Assembly: GCA_002457315.1 (NCBI GenBank)
Contig: NTKI01000001.1
Span: forward strand, 120,472 to 184,471
Source: Rhodothermaeota bacterium MED-G19
Lineage (GTDB): Bacteria; Bacteroidota; Bacteroidia; Cytophagales; MED-G16
DNA length: 64,000 bases
Reading direction: 5' to 3'
The position numbers were made by a program, and so were the translations under genes. A model generated the notes under the pieces. The model did no database searches, was not told where the DNA came from, and saw only the letters and a list, made by a program, of their open reading frames with translations. The stretch's first letter is position 1; each line of letters starts with the position of its first letter. This document shows, piece by piece, positions 38,755-48,793 of the stretch.

Positions 38755-40071
38755 CTAATTGCTTTTTATAATACTCTGCATTGTTAATCCTTGAACAAGG
38801 ATAGTAAATAATACAACAGCGTAAGTAAGTATTAAAATTAAGGACTTTGCATCACCCATAGTCTCTGGTAAGTTAAGAGCTAGTGCAATACTGAGTCCAC
38901 CCCTTAGTCCTCCCCATGTTATAATTTTCGCAGTATTTTTTTCAAATTTTTGGAATTTTGATAGAATCACCACTGGTATTGAGACACCAATATATCTTGC
39001 CCCAACCACCATAACTATTGTTATTATGGAAAGCAATAAATAAATTAAATTAAAGCTCTCGTAAAGTAAGATGATTTCAAGGCCAATGAGGATAAATAAT
39101 ATAGCATTTAGCGTTTCATCAAGTAGGTGCCAGAATTTATAAACATAATCACCCATGGCTAACTCAGACTGACCATTTCCACTATCCTCTTTGACATGTT
39201 TGTTGAGATAAAGTCCAAGAATAACAACACCTAAAGGACCGGAAAGGTGATATTTATTAGCAATTACCGATACTAGAAGTACCATTGAGAGAGTAATTAG
39301 AACTTCTAACTCTACATGTTCATTTTCAATATCTTTAACAAGTTTTAGGCCAAGGTATCCAACAAGTGCTCCGAGAAAAATTCCTCCACCAACTTCGGTG
39401 AAAAATAAACTTCCTATAGCCTGAATAGATACTTCTGTGCCAGTAGTTTTCATACCTAAAAGGGTTAGGAAAACAACAACTCCAATCCCATCATTAAATA
39501 ATGATTCTCCAGCAATTCTAGTTTCAGTCATTGGTGAAAGATTCATTTTTTTTATTATAGATAGTACAGCAATAGGATCTGTTGGCGCAATTAATGCACC
39601 AAAAAGTAGACAGTCTATATAACTCACATTTAATGACGCAAGACCAAAAATTGGTAAATTGATCAAATAGAAGGTTAGGGTTCCAACTACATATGTTGAA
39701 AATAATACTCCAAACGAAGCTAAAACAAGAATAGTAATTTTATCTTTTTTTAGTAGGTGTACATTAATTGACATTGCCCCTGCAAAAAGTAAGAATGGTA
39801 GCATCACATTGAGAAGCACAAAATTGAAGTCAAAGCTTACTGTTATAGAGTAGGCAAGTTCCATAAAAGTTGGAAAGAAAAACCCAAGAATTAGGACTAC
39901 TATTGACAGGGCAATTGCCATTATCATTAGACCTATTGTCATAGGGAGTTTTAAGACTCTTAAATTTATTATAGAAAAGAAGGAAGCTAGAATTAGAAGC
40001 AAAGCACTCAATTCTAAAATATCCAATTTTTGAGTTTCTACTAAAGAATATGTCTGGGTTGCTTCTTCCAC
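38755..40071 (-). CDS. sodium:proton antiporter, CPA1/NhaP-like
   Basis: A predicted inner-membrane cation/proton exchanger of 438 aa with about 12 transmembrane helices. The core ion-binding region is LFGALIAPTDPIAVLSII, followed by AGESLFNDGIGVVVFLTLL with the ND pair typical of CPA1. ITWGGLRGGLSIALALNLP forms the conserved TM with Arg. There is no regulatory C-terminal domain. It is divergent from mazG and transcribed toward the exported unknown gene 1 base away. Confidence 0.9.
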   Translation of the reverse strand: MEEATQTYSLVETQKLDILELSALLLILASFFSIINLRVLKLPMTIGLMIMAIALSIVVLILGFFFPTFMELAYSITVSFDFNFVLLNVMLPFLLFAGAMSINVHLLKKDKITILVLASFGVLFSTYVVGTLTFYLINLPIFGLASLNVSYIDCLLFGALIAPTDPIAVLSIIKKMNLSPMTETRIAGESLFNDGIGVVVFLTLLGMKTTGTEVSIQAIGSLFFTEVGGGIFLGALVGYLGLKLVKDIENEHVELEVLITLSMVLLVSVIANKYHLSGPLGVVILGLYLNKHVKEDSGNGQSELAMGDYVYKFWHLLDETLNAILFILIGLEIILLYESFNLIYLLLSIITIVMVVGARYIGVSIPVVILSKFQKFEKNTAKIITWGGLRGGLSIALALNLPETMGDAKSLILILTYAVVLFTILVQGLTMQSIIKSN

Positions 40072-40123
40072 AAAAAAAAATTTATAAATAATAAATTAAG
40101 TGAAATTAAATATAAATTTAAAC

Positions 40124-40450
40124 ATGACTATAAAAGAAGCACAAAAACTTGTAGATGTATGGATTAAAGAAAAGGGTGTAAGATATTTTGATGAGCTAAC
40201 AAATACTACGATCTTAATGGAGGAAGTAGGTGAGCTGGCAAGAGTCATATCTAGGAAATATGGAGAGCAATCAATTAAAAAAGGAGAGGAAAATCTAGAT
40301 CTGGCAGATGAGCTTGCAGATGTGTTATGGGTTTTAGTATGTATAGCTAATCAAACTGGAGTAGACCTTACTGATGCTCTTAAAAAAAATTTAGAGAAAA
40401 AAGATAGGAGAGACTCTGAAAGACATTTAAATAATAAGAAGCTACAGTAA
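40124..40450 (+). CDS. MazG-family nucleotide pyrophosphohydrolase
   Basis: MazG proteins hydrolyse NTPs or dNTPs to monophosphates for pool clean-up. From ATG 40124 the protein is 108 aa, a single-domain form. The metal-binding EExxE...ExxD pattern is visible as ILMEEVGELARVISRKYGE and DLADELADVLWVLV. A GTG 24 bases upstream is open but would add an unlikely N-terminus. It converges with comB, overlapping by 9 bases. Confidence 0.9.
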   Translation: MTIKEAQKLVDVWIKEKGVRYFDELTNTTILMEEVGELARVISRKYGEQSIKKGEENLDLADELADVLWVLVCIANQTGVDLTDALKKNLEKKDRRDSERHLNNKKLQ

Positions 40451-41143
40451 CCTAATTTTCTCTTTGTCAAAGAAAGGTAATATTTCTTGTGTGTCAACTT
40501 GTGAACAAAACTCAATATCTTTTACATTGTCATAACCTGATAATCTTTTTGCATGAGAGGATTTTTGCATGAGAGAAAGTATATCACCTTTAGATTGTTC
40601 ATATAATTTTTTTGCAATTATTACAGTATCTGAATCATATTCAAAATTTTGTAATCCTGCCACTATTGCTCCAGCACATAAAGTGTCTTCTAGATTTGTA
40701 CTTCCTTTCCATCCCGAACATACTAATAGAACATCATTATTGCTATTATTAATGTATTCTATGATTTTTGATAGATTAAGAAATGATCCTATAAGAGTTA
40801 TATGAGAGCCTTTCGTTTTGACAATGGCTTTTGTTCCATTACTTGTAGCTATTCCTACATCTTTTCCTTCAAATTCACTCTTTTTAATTTTAGTAGGAGA
40901 GTTTCCGAAGTCAAATCCTTCAACTTTCTTACCCATTCTCTCGGCCATGATGATATATCCCTGATCTCTAAGCTTCATACATTCATCTAGAGTTTCTACA
41001 GGCATTACAGATTTAGCTCCAGAAAAGAGAATAGTATTAATAGTGCTCGTTGCTCTTAATACATCAATCACCACAACATTTTTGTCTTTATGCTGATAAT
41101 TCTCAAGTTGTTCGTGAGTTAAACAAATTTCTATGGAACTCAT
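40442..41143 (-). CDS. comB: ComB-family 2-phosphosulfolactate phosphatase
   Basis: ComB removes phosphate from 2-phosphosulfolactate in methanogen coenzyme M synthesis. Bacterial homologues are common but their substrate is unproven. The 233 aa contain VVIDVLRATSTINTIL, the acidic YIIMAERMGKKVEGFDFGNSP, GIATSNGTKAI and LLVCSGWKGSTNLEDTLCAG, all family-typical. comA and comC are not present. It is translated after gcvT with a 4-base overlap. Confidence 0.87.
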   Translation of the reverse strand: MSSIEICLTHEQLENYQHKDKNVVVIDVLRATSTINTILFSGAKSVMPVETLDECMKLRDQGYIIMAERMGKKVEGFDFGNSPTKIKKSEFEGKDVGIATSNGTKAIVKTKGSHITLIGSFLNLSKIIEYINNSNNDVLLVCSGWKGSTNLEDTLCAGAIVAGLQNFEYDSDTVIIAKKLYEQSKGDILSLMQKSSHAKRLSGYDNVKDIEFCSQVDTQEILPFFDKEKIRLL

Positions 41144-42222
41144 ATAAAAGGTCTTTTTACAATTACTGCTTCAATTTTTTTTGATCTTATCTCTATAAAA
41201 ATTTTTTCAGAAAGAGTATCTTCTTTATAACTAATATATCCCATTCCAATAGCCTTTTTAGTGTAAGGAGAAATTGATCCACTCGTAACTTCACCAATAA
41301 GTTCTTTTTCCTTATTTAAAATTTTGTATCCTTTCCTCGGTATACCTTTATCTTTTAACTCAAATCCAACAAGAATTTTAGATGGGTTATTATTTTTATC
41401 TCTATCAACTATTTCTTTACCAATAAAATCTATTTCTTTCTTACATATCCATTCAAGTCCAGCTTCAATTGGATTTATGGAATCATCAATATCATTTCCA
41501 TGGAGACAAAAACCCATCTCTAGTCTTAAGGTATCTCTAGCTCCTAGACCTATAGGTTTAATTCCAAATTCTTTACCCTTTGAAATCATATTGTTCCAAA
41601 GAGATTCTGCAAATTCATTTCTCACATATAGTTCAAAACCTCCAGCGCCAGTGTATCCAGTAGCCGAAATAATTACATTTCCAAAGTCACCAGTTTCTCT
41701 CTCAATAAATGTATAGTATTTAATTCCAGATAAATCTTCACCAAATACATTACTACAAACTTTTTCAGCATTTGGCCCCTGAACTGCAAATAGTGAATAA
41801 TCATCTGAACTATTTTTTATATCAACATCTAGATTATTATTTTCATTAAGCCAGTTCAAGTCTTTCTCCATGTTTGACGCATTAACAACAAGCATATACT
41901 TGTTTTCTCCGATATCATAGACTAGAAGATCATCGATAATACCACCTGATCTATTAAGAATTGAAGAGTAATGAATTTTTCCTTTAGTCAATTTATTTAT
42001 ATCATTTGTAGTTACCATCTGTAAAAAATCTTTTGCCATATCTCCCGTAACAAAAAATTCTCCCATATGAGACACATCAAAAATTCCAACATGATCTCTT
42101 ACTGTATTGTGTTCATCTGCAATAGTAGAATACCACATTGGCATACTATAACCAGCGAATGGAACCATTTTAGCATTAGATTTTAAATGAAATTGTTCGT
42201 TTTGAAGGCTTTTGATTTTCAT
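41140..42222 (-). CDS. gcvT: aminomethyltransferase, glycine cleavage system T protein
   Basis: GcvT moves the aminomethyl carbon from lipoylated H protein to THF, giving methylene-THF and ammonia. The 360 aa contain VPFAGYSMPMWYS, VGIFDVSHMGEFFVTG, SATGYTGAGGFELY, GLGARDTLRLEMGFCLHGND and the C-terminal GEVTSGSISPYTKKAIGMGY. gcvP and gcvH are not adjacent. It overlaps comB by 4 bases. No glycine riboswitch is visible in the 28-base gap to rnhB. Confidence 0.96.
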   Translation of the reverse strand: MKIKSLQNEQFHLKSNAKMVPFAGYSMPMWYSTIADEHNTVRDHVGIFDVSHMGEFFVTGDMAKDFLQMVTTNDINKLTKGKIHYSSILNRSGGIIDDLLVYDIGENKYMLVVNASNMEKDLNWLNENNNLDVDIKNSSDDYSLFAVQGPNAEKVCSNVFGEDLSGIKYYTFIERETGDFGNVIISATGYTGAGGFELYVRNEFAESLWNNMISKGKEFGIKPIGLGARDTLRLEMGFCLHGNDIDDSINPIEAGLEWICKKEIDFIGKEIVDRDKNNNPSKILVGFELKDKGIPRKGYKILNKEKELIGEVTSGSISPYTKKAIGMGYISYKEDTLSEKIFIEIRSKKIEAVIVKRPFI

Positions 42223-42250
42223 GCCTCAAAGATAAGTTTTAAAGATTAAT

Positions 42251-42826
42251 TTATAGAAGTTTAAATGATTTCCTATGATACTCAGTAACTCCATGTTTTT
42301 TTATAGAATTTCTATGTTTTTTTGTTGGGTATCCGAAATTAGATTCCCATGAATATTTATCGAATTTTTGAGATAAATTTTTCATAAGATCATCTCTATA
42401 ATTTTTTGCAATTATTGAGGCTGCAGCTATATTTTGAAATTTGTTATCTCCTTTGATTATGCACTCATGTTTAACATTTTTATAGGGCTTGAATTTATTT
42501 CCATCAACTATAATAAACTCTGGTCTTACTTTTAACTTATCTAGTGCTCTGTGCATCGCTAGTATAGATCCGTTTAGTATATTTATTTTATCAATTGTAT
42601 TATTACTTACTTCTGATACACTCCAAGCTATTGCATTACCAATTATTTCTTTTCCAAGCTTTTCTCTTTTTTTTGGACTAAGTTTTTTTGAGTCAATAAT
42701 ACTATTATTAAAATATTCTGTTGGCAGAATAACAGCTGCTGCAACTACTGGGCCAGCAATGCATCCTCTTCCTACCTCGTCACATCCAGCTTCAATAAGA
42801 TTTTTCTGAAATTGTTTTTTTAACAT
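42251..42826 (-). CDS. rnhB: ribonuclease HII
   Basis: RnhB cuts RNA in DNA hybrids and starts ribonucleotide excision repair. The 191 aa show the catalytic Asp16-Glu17 (AGCDEVGRGCIAGPVV), IIDSKKLSPKKRE, the third acid at Asp108 (IIVDGN), and KGDNKFQNIAAASIIAKNYRD. It lies at the head of a minus-strand run rnhB-gcvT-comB. Confidence 0.95.
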   Translation of the reverse strand: MLKKQFQKNLIEAGCDEVGRGCIAGPVVAAAVILPTEYFNNSIIDSKKLSPKKREKLGKEIIGNAIAWSVSEVSNNTIDKINILNGSILAMHRALDKLKVRPEFIIVDGNKFKPYKNVKHECIIKGDNKFQNIAAASIIAKNYRDDLMKNLSQKFDKYSWESNFGYPTKKHRNSIKKHGVTEYHRKSFKLL

Positions 42827-42915
42827 TTTTTAATAAATAATATCTAATTAAAGAACAATATTAATCGTAATATGTCGTCTAATATTTGAACAAGTAAAAC
42901 AATAAAATAAAATTT

Positions 42916-43428
42916 ATGAAAAAAACAATTTCTTTAATAGTTATTCTCTTTGCCTCATATGTTTCATATTCACAGATGCAGAGAAATAATAACTTCCAAC
43001 AAAGAGGTATGATGGATAGAGATCAAATTAAGAAAATGCTAGAGATGAGAAATGAGTCTCTTCAAAATAAAAATAATCAAGATAACCCACTTAGTTTTCT
43101 TAATTTATCAGATGAGCAGAAGAAAAAGTTTAAAGAAATTAATTCAAGACACAATATTTCTTCAAAATCATTAAAAAAAGAGGTCATGAGAAAAAAATTG
43201 GAGATGCAGTTAGAAAAAATTGAAGATAATATAGATATTAATTCAGTTAATAAATTGATTGATGATATGTCTGATTTAGTAGCAGAATTAAAAAAATCTG
43301 AGTTTAAAAAAACCTTAGAGCTTAGTTCAATACTTGATGATGAACAAAAAATAAGATTTCAAAGACTTATGATTAGAAAGAGGCAGATGGAAAAATCAAG
43401 ATTAATTAATAGAAATTTAAGAATATGA
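42916..43428 (+). CDS. Spy/CpxP-like periplasmic protein
   Basis: A 170-residue exported helical protein. The signal peptide (~1-20) ends YSQ. The mature part is Gln/Asn/Met/Arg-rich at first (MQRNNNFQQRGMMDRDQ). It is then helical with FLNLSDEQKKKFKEI and ILDDEQKIRFQRLM, two LTxxQ-like repeats as in Spy/CpxP chaperones and metal-stress sensors. The family assignment is by pattern only. It is followed 49 bases downstream by a hairpin terminator. Confidence 0.7.
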   Translation: MKKTISLIVILFASYVSYSQMQRNNNFQQRGMMDRDQIKKMLEMRNESLQNKNNQDNPLSFLNLSDEQKKKFKEINSRHNISSKSLKKEVMRKKLEMQLEKIEDNIDINSVNKLIDDMSDLVAELKKSEFKKTLELSSILDDEQKIRFQRLMIRKRQMEKSRLINRNLRI

Positions 43429-43476
43429 TTCAAAAACAAGATTCATACTAGGTAAAGTTTAACAACAATTCATACC

Positions 43477-43505
43477 AAAAGCCCGAGACATCGGGCTTTT
43501 TTTTA
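43477..43505 (+). terminator. rho-independent terminator
   Basis: A 10-base perfect stem, AAAAGCCCGA at 43477-43486 with TCGGGCTTTT at 43491-43500, and a GACA loop, followed by more T residues. It ends the Spy-like gene and directly precedes the MATE gene. Confidence 0.92.
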
Positions 43506-43511
43506 TATTTG
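43504..43511 (+). promoter_or_regulatory. putative -7 element for the MATE gene
   Basis: TATATTTG matches TAnnTTTG and begins in the T-run of the preceding terminator. The MATE ATG at 43517 is only 6 bases after the motif, so a transcript from here would be leaderless or nearly so. No -33 TTG was seen. Confidence 0.3.
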
Positions 43512-43516
43512 CCAAC

Positions 43517-44833
43517 ATGAAATTACGTCATCATATAAGAGATAACCTTCACCTCTCTTTTCCTATCATGATTAGCCAGTTAGGACACATCACTGTTGGT
43601 GTTGTTGATAGTCTTATGATAGGAAATATTTCTGTTACTCAGCTTGCGGCAGTATCTCTGTCATCTTCAATTTTTGGGTTTATCCTCTTGTTTTGCATTG
43701 GTTTATCCTATGGGATCACTCCACTTATTTCATCAAAAAAATCTGATGAAAGTTACATCTCAAATATTTTTTATAATGGCATGTATCTCAATCTTTTTTT
43801 TACAATAGTTCTTGTGCTAATAACTGTTTACTTAAAGTTCTTTCTTAAGTATTTTATTCAGGATCAAGAGGTATTATCATTTACCTACAGGTACTTAGAT
43901 ATAATATGTATCTCTCTTATTCCTTTAATGTTATTTCAAACCTTTAAGCAATTTATTGAGGGATTAGGGTATACTAAACCACCTATGTATATATCAATTT
44001 TTTCAAATATTATAAATATCGTACTTAATGCAATTTTAATTTTTGGTTTATTTGGATTTCCTAGGTTAGAAATAATTGGTGCAGCCTATGCAACTTTAAT
44101 TAGTAGAGTTTTAATGTTTTTTTTCATTTTAGTCTACTGCCTTAATAGCAAAAAATTTAATAGTATTATCCTTGCACTTAATACATCTATAAATTACCAT
44201 TCGCTAAGGTCAATTTTTGGGATTGGGTTTACTTCTGGCCTGCAGTATATTTTTGAGGTTGGAGCTTTTAGTGTTGCTACAATAATAATTGGGTCGATGG
44301 GTGCAATACAGTTAGCTTCACATCAGATTGCATTAAATTTAGCTAGCATTTCATATATGGTTGCGTCTGGCATAGGTTCTGCTTCAATGATATCATTAGG
44401 ACATTATTATGGAATAGGAGATAAAACCGAAATTCGAAAATCTGGATATTCTAATTTTATTTTGGTATTTATTCTTATGTGTTTTTCTGCAGTTATATTC
44501 ATTTATTTCAGAGATGTCCTTCCAACATTCTATGTAGATGATTTTGAAGTAATTTCGTTAGCATCATCTCTTTTAATTATTGCTGGTTTATTTCAGTTAT
44601 CAGATGGGCTTCAGGCTGTAGGACTTGGTGTCCTAAGGGGAATAAGAGACACTAAAATTCCAACAATACTTACATTTATATCATACTGGATCATTTCAAT
44701 TCCACTATCTTATTTCCTAGGAGTTACTTCTGGATATGGGGTATTTGGCGTCTGGATTGGGTTAAGTGTAGGATTAACTATTGCCGCAGTTTTCCATGTT
44801 ATTCGTTTTCATTATCTTACGATCACCAAATAA
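43517..44833 (+). CDS. MATE family efflux transporter
   Basis: A 12-helix inner-membrane exporter driven by Na+ or H+ gradients. The 438 aa form two MatE halves: ISQLGHITVGVVDSLMIGNI at the start of half one, then FTSGLQYIFEVGAFSVATII and ASHQIALNLASISYMVASGIG in half two (NorM-like signature). QLSDGLQAVGLGVLRGIRDT occurs near the end. The substrate is unknown. It is followed 2 bases later by an acyltransferase. Confidence 0.92.
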   Translation: MKLRHHIRDNLHLSFPIMISQLGHITVGVVDSLMIGNISVTQLAAVSLSSSIFGFILLFCIGLSYGITPLISSKKSDESYISNIFYNGMYLNLFFTIVLVLITVYLKFFLKYFIQDQEVLSFTYRYLDIICISLIPLMLFQTFKQFIEGLGYTKPPMYISIFSNIINIVLNAILIFGLFGFPRLEIIGAAYATLISRVLMFFFILVYCLNSKKFNSIILALNTSINYHSLRSIFGIGFTSGLQYIFEVGAFSVATIIIGSMGAIQLASHQIALNLASISYMVASGIGSASMISLGHYYGIGDKTEIRKSGYSNFILVFILMCFSAVIFIYFRDVLPTFYVDDFEVISLASSLLIIAGLFQLSDGLQAVGLGVLRGIRDTKIPTILTFISYWIISIPLSYFLGVTSGYGVFGVWIGLSVGLTIAAVFHVIRFHYLTITK

Positions 44834-44835
44834 AT

Positions 44836-45561
44836 ATGAAAATTTTTACAGTTTTATATTCCTTGTATGGGTTACTAGTTTTCTCATCATTATTCATTTT
44901 TTTTTCTATTCCGTTACTATTAGGAATATGGTTTAAAAAATTAAAGAAGATGGCCTACTGGGCTCATCATAAAATAGCTAGAACATTTTTCACTTTAATT
45001 TTTATTCCAATGAAAATTAGATGTGAGGAAGGAGTTGATTTAAAAAGTCAATACGTCATAATAGCTAATCATTTTTCTTATATTGATATTCCAGCATTAG
45101 CAGCTCTTAATATCCCTTTTAAATTTATTGGTAAGATGCAAGTAAATAATATTCCTGTTCTAGGATACATCTTTAAAAATCTCCATATAATGGTAGACAG
45201 AGACAGTAAAAATAGCCGTAAACAGACGTATATTGATTCATTTAAGTCTATAGATGAAGGGTATAGTATAGGTCTTTTTCCAGAAGGTGGAATAAAGACG
45301 GAGAAGGTGCCTACTATGGCACCATTTAAAAACGGAGCTTTTGCTATGGCCCTAGAAAAACAAATTCCTATTCTTCCTGTATCTCTCCTTGGTGCATACA
45401 AGATAATGAAAGGCTCATTCTTCATTAGTTGGAGTCCTTGTGAAATCATATGTCACAAACCTATCTCAACCGATGGGTTTACCACAAAGGATATTGATAA
45501 ATTCAGAGATAAATGTTATGATATTCTTCAGGCTGAGTTAGATAAATCATACAAGGAATAA
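44836..45561 (+). CDS. 1-acyl-sn-glycerol-3-phosphate acyltransferase family protein
   Basis: A membrane acyltransferase of the PlsC family, making phosphatidic acid or acylating related lipids. In the 241 aa, two N-terminal hydrophobic stretches (~1-35) precede the HX4D motif at His79-Asp84 (ANHFSYID). The acceptor motif LFPEGGIKTE lies near residues 151-160, and ILPVSLLGAYKIM follows. Specificity is not determinable. It is likely cotranscribed with the MATE gene. Confidence 0.88.
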   Translation: MKIFTVLYSLYGLLVFSSLFIFFSIPLLLGIWFKKLKKMAYWAHHKIARTFFTLIFIPMKIRCEEGVDLKSQYVIIANHFSYIDIPALAALNIPFKFIGKMQVNNIPVLGYIFKNLHIMVDRDSKNSRKQTYIDSFKSIDEGYSIGLFPEGGIKTEKVPTMAPFKNGAFAMALEKQIPILPVSLLGAYKIMKGSFFISWSPCEIICHKPISTDGFTTKDIDKFRDKCYDILQAELDKSYKE

Positions 45562-45610
45562 GATATTTTTTTGATAAATTAATTCCTGTAAAAAAACTAA
45601 CTTTATTGTA

Positions 45611-47119
45611 ATGTCAACTAATAAATTTAATTACGGAGAAGATAAGATGTCTTATCAGATTGCAATTGATATTGCTGTGGGCAAATTGCCGGGCATAATA
45701 TCTTCAAAGCAAAAATCAAAAATTTCCTTTTCAAGAGAGAGGATTGAGAATGCTTTAACATCTAATGAAGTTATTTATGGTATAAATACTGGTTTTGGCG
45801 CGTTATGCAATACTGTTATTTCTCAAAATGATGCTAATGTCCTTCAAGAAAATCTTCTAAAGAGTCACGCTGTTGGAGTTGGCTCTAATATTCCAAAAAT
45901 AGTTTCAAAACTTATGATGATTTTAAAAGTACATTCCTTATCAATGGGGTATTCTGGAGTATCGTTAAATTTAATTGATAGAATTTGTTGGCATATAGAC
46001 AATGACATTATTCCTGTAGTTCCTTCAAAAGGTTCAGTTGGTGCGTCGGGAGATCTTGCGCCTTTGGCTCATTTATTTTTGCCTTTAATAGGTCATGGAA
46101 AAGTTTACTATAAGAAAAAGAAAATAAAATCGTTGGACTTTCTTTCACTAGAGAACAAAAAACCTATTGAAATAAAAGAAAAAGAAGGTTTAGCATTAAT
46201 TAATGGAACTCAATTCATAGCAGCTTATGCTTGCTATTCTTTAAGTAGATTTCATAATTGTCTGCAGAATGCAGATATAATATCTGCTATTTCAGTGGAA
46301 GGAACTTTGAGTTCAGTTATTCCATTTAGTAAAGAAATTACAGACCTAAGACCATTTAAAGGATCAATAGAAGTCTCTAAAAGAATAAGGAGCTTGTTAA
46401 ATAATTCTGAAGTTGTAAAATTTCATGAAGACTGTCAAAAGGTTCAAGATCCATATTCAGTTAGGTGTATCCCACAGGTCCATGGAGCAAGTTGGGATGC
46501 TTTTTATTATTTAGAGAGTATGGTAAATACCGAATTAAATTCTGTTACTGATAATCCAATAGTTTTAGAAAATGGAAAGGTAGTGAGTGGAGGTAATTTT
46601 CATGGTCAACCTCTTGCTATACCCATTGATTATAATGTAATTGCTGCCTCAGAATTAGGAAATATTTCTGATAGAAGAATTTATCTTTTGCTTAAAGGAA
46701 ATGATAAGGTCCCTAAACTACTTTTAAAAAACACAGGGTTAAACTCTGGGTTTATGATACTTCAATATACTTCTGCTGCTCTGGTTAGTGAAAACAAAAA
46801 CCTTTGTTTCCCATCAAGTGCAGACTCTATAACAACTTCTTTAGGTCAAGAAGATCATGTGAGTATGGGTTCTATAGGATCAGTAAAACTTTTAAGAGTT
46901 TTAAAGAATTTAGAAAAGATCCTAGCTATTGAACTTTTGTGTTCATCCCAAGCATTTGATTTTTTAAAACCTCTTAAATCTGGTAAAAAAGTCAATAAAT
47001 GTCATGATTTCATTAGAACAAAAATTAGTCATTGTGAGAGTGATAAAGTTTTTATAGAAGATATAATTGAGGCAACTAAAATTATTAAATCAAAAAAATT
47101 AGTTCAATTAATTTCATAA
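45611..47119 (+). CDS. hutH: histidine ammonia-lyase
   Basis: HutH deaminates histidine to urocanate. The 502 aa include [10 protein letters not shown] near residue 56. The MIO cofactor precursor Ala145-Ser146-Gly147 lies in [30 protein letters not shown] and [12 protein letters not shown] follow. It heads a compact histidine-degradation operon with hutU 1 base downstream. A weak TAACTTTA sequence at 45598-45605 could be its -7 element. Confidence 0.95.
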   Translation: MSTNKFNYGEDKMSYQIAIDIAVGKLPGIISSKQKSKISFSRERIENALTSNEVIYGINTGFGALCNTVISQNDANVLQENLLKSHAVGVGSNIPKIVSKLMMILKVHSLSMGYSGVSLNLIDRICWHIDNDIIPVVPSKGSVGASGDLAPLAHLFLPLIGHGKVYYKKKKIKSLDFLSLENKKPIEIKEKEGLALINGTQFIAAYACYSLSRFHNCLQNADIISAISVEGTLSSVIPFSKEITDLRPFKGSIEVSKRIRSLLNNSEVVKFHEDCQKVQDPYSVRCIPQVHGASWDAFYYLESMVNTELNSVTDNPIVLENGKVVSGGNFHGQPLAIPIDYNVIAASELGNISDRRIYLLLKGNDKVPKLLLKNTGLNSGFMILQYTSAALVSENKNLCFPSSADSITTSLGQEDHVSMGSIGSVKLLRVLKNLEKILAIELLCSSQAFDFLKPLKSGKKVNKCHDFIRTKISHCESDKVFIEDIIEATKIIKSKKLVQLIS

Positions 47120-47120
47120 A

Positions 47121-48791
47121 ATGAATACAGTAAGTTTTATAGAAAAATACGCAAAACATCCTAATTATAAGGCCCCAACAGGAGATAGATTAAATGCTAA
47201 GAGTTGGCAGACAGAGGCACCCCTGAGAATGTTTCTCAATAATCTTAACTCTGAAGTTGCAGAGGATCCATCAAATCTTATTGTATATGGTGGTTCTGGT
47301 CAGGCTGCAAGAGATATTAAATCAGTTAAAAAAATTATTGATATCCTTCTAAATCTTAAGAATGATGAGAGTTTACTTATCCAGTCTGGGAAACCTGTTG
47401 GTGTGGTAAGAACTCATGAGCAAGCACCACGAGTTTTAATAGCAAATTCTAATTTAGTCCCAGAGTGGGCAAATTGGGAACACTTTGAGAAGTTAAAAAA
47501 AGATGGGCTTATGATGTATGGTCAGATGACTGCTGGGAGTTGGATTTACATTGGAACACAAGGTATTCTCCAAGGCACATATGAGACGTTTGCTGCTTGC
47601 GCTAATAAACATTTTGGAGGAAGTTTAAAAGGAAAGTTGTTAGTGTCTGGAGGTCTTGGTGGAATGGGTGGGGCACAACCCTTAGCAGCAACAATGGCCG
47701 GGGCAACATTTTTAGGTGCAGATATTGATCCAAAAAGAATAGAGAAAAGAATAAAAACAAGATATATTGATAAAATGACTGACTCTTACGTGGAGGCAAG
47801 AGACTGGGCACTTGAAGCAAAGAAAAAAAATAAAAATATTTCAATAGGTTTAGTGAGTGATATTGGTGATATGCTAGAAAATTTAATAAATGATGGTATT
47901 GTCCCTGAAGTATTGACTGATCAGACTTCTGCTCATGATCCTGTTTTTGGATATGTGCCCAATAGTATAACTCTAGATAAAGCTGAGAAGTTAAGAGAGG
48001 AAGATCAAAAAAAATATAAGGATTTATCCTTAAAGAGTATGGCAAGACATGTTTCTCTTATGCTAAAAATGCAGAAAATGGGATCAATTACATTTGACTA
48101 TGGAAATAATTTAAGAGAATTTGCAAAACAAGGAGGGGAAAAAGATTCCTTTAATTTTAATGGTTTTGTTCCAGACTACATAAGACCACTATTTTGTGAG
48201 GGTAAGGGGCCATTTAGATGGGCAGCTTTATCAGGAGACCCTGAGGATATTTACACTACTGATAGGGCTCTTATTGAAGCCTTTCCTGAAAATACAGACA
48301 TGATAAACTGGCTTAAACAGGCTCAAGATAAAATTCAATTTCAGGGATTGCCCTGCAGGATTTGTTGGTTAGGTATGGGTGAGAGAGAGAAAGCAGGTGT
48401 TATATTCAATGATCTAGTTAAAAGTGGTAAGGTGTCAGCGCCTATAGCTATTGGAAGAGATCACTTAGATTGTGGCTCAGTTGCATCTCCTAATCGTGAG
48501 ACTGAAGGCATGATTGATGGCTCAGATGCTGTATCTGATTGGCCTTTGTTAAACTTGATGTCAAATACAGCGGGTGGTGCTACTTGGGTTTCTTTTCATC
48601 ATGGGGGTGGTGTAGGGATGGGATATTCACAACATGCTGGAATGGTTGTTCTTGTAGATGGAACAGAAAGAGCAGAGCAGTGTATAAGAAGGGTTTTACA
48701 TAATGACCCAGCCATGGGTGTTTTTAGGCACAATGATGCCGGATATGATATTGCTAATAAATATTTAAAGAAGTTTAATTTAGATTTATAA
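47121..48791 (+). CDS. hutU: urocanate hydratase
   Basis: HutU hydrates urocanate to imidazolonepropionate using tightly bound NAD. The 556 aa match the family length (~555). They contain [40 protein letters not shown] (NAD-binding), [27 protein letters not shown] and [19 protein letters not shown]. It lies between hutH and hutI with 1-2 base gaps. Confidence 0.97.
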   Translation: MNTVSFIEKYAKHPNYKAPTGDRLNAKSWQTEAPLRMFLNNLNSEVAEDPSNLIVYGGSGQAARDIKSVKKIIDILLNLKNDESLLIQSGKPVGVVRTHEQAPRVLIANSNLVPEWANWEHFEKLKKDGLMMYGQMTAGSWIYIGTQGILQGTYETFAACANKHFGGSLKGKLLVSGGLGGMGGAQPLAATMAGATFLGADIDPKRIEKRIKTRYIDKMTDSYVEARDWALEAKKKNKNISIGLVSDIGDMLENLINDGIVPEVLTDQTSAHDPVFGYVPNSITLDKAEKLREEDQKKYKDLSLKSMARHVSLMLKMQKMGSITFDYGNNLREFAKQGGEKDSFNFNGFVPDYIRPLFCEGKGPFRWAALSGDPEDIYTTDRALIEAFPENTDMINWLKQAQDKIQFQGLPCRICWLGMGEREKAGVIFNDLVKSGKVSAPIAIGRDHLDCGSVASPNRETEGMIDGSDAVSDWPLLNLMSNTAGGATWVSFHHGGGVGMGYSQHAGMVVLVDGTERAEQCIRRVLHNDPAMGVFRHNDAGYDIANKYLKKFNLDL

Positions 48792-48793
48792 TA

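Noticed and set aside
47602..48045. Long open frame antisense to hutU (147 codons)
   Set aside because: It lies wholly inside the strongly conserved urocanate hydratase gene, and its translation is Leu/Tyr/Gln-rich without domain features.
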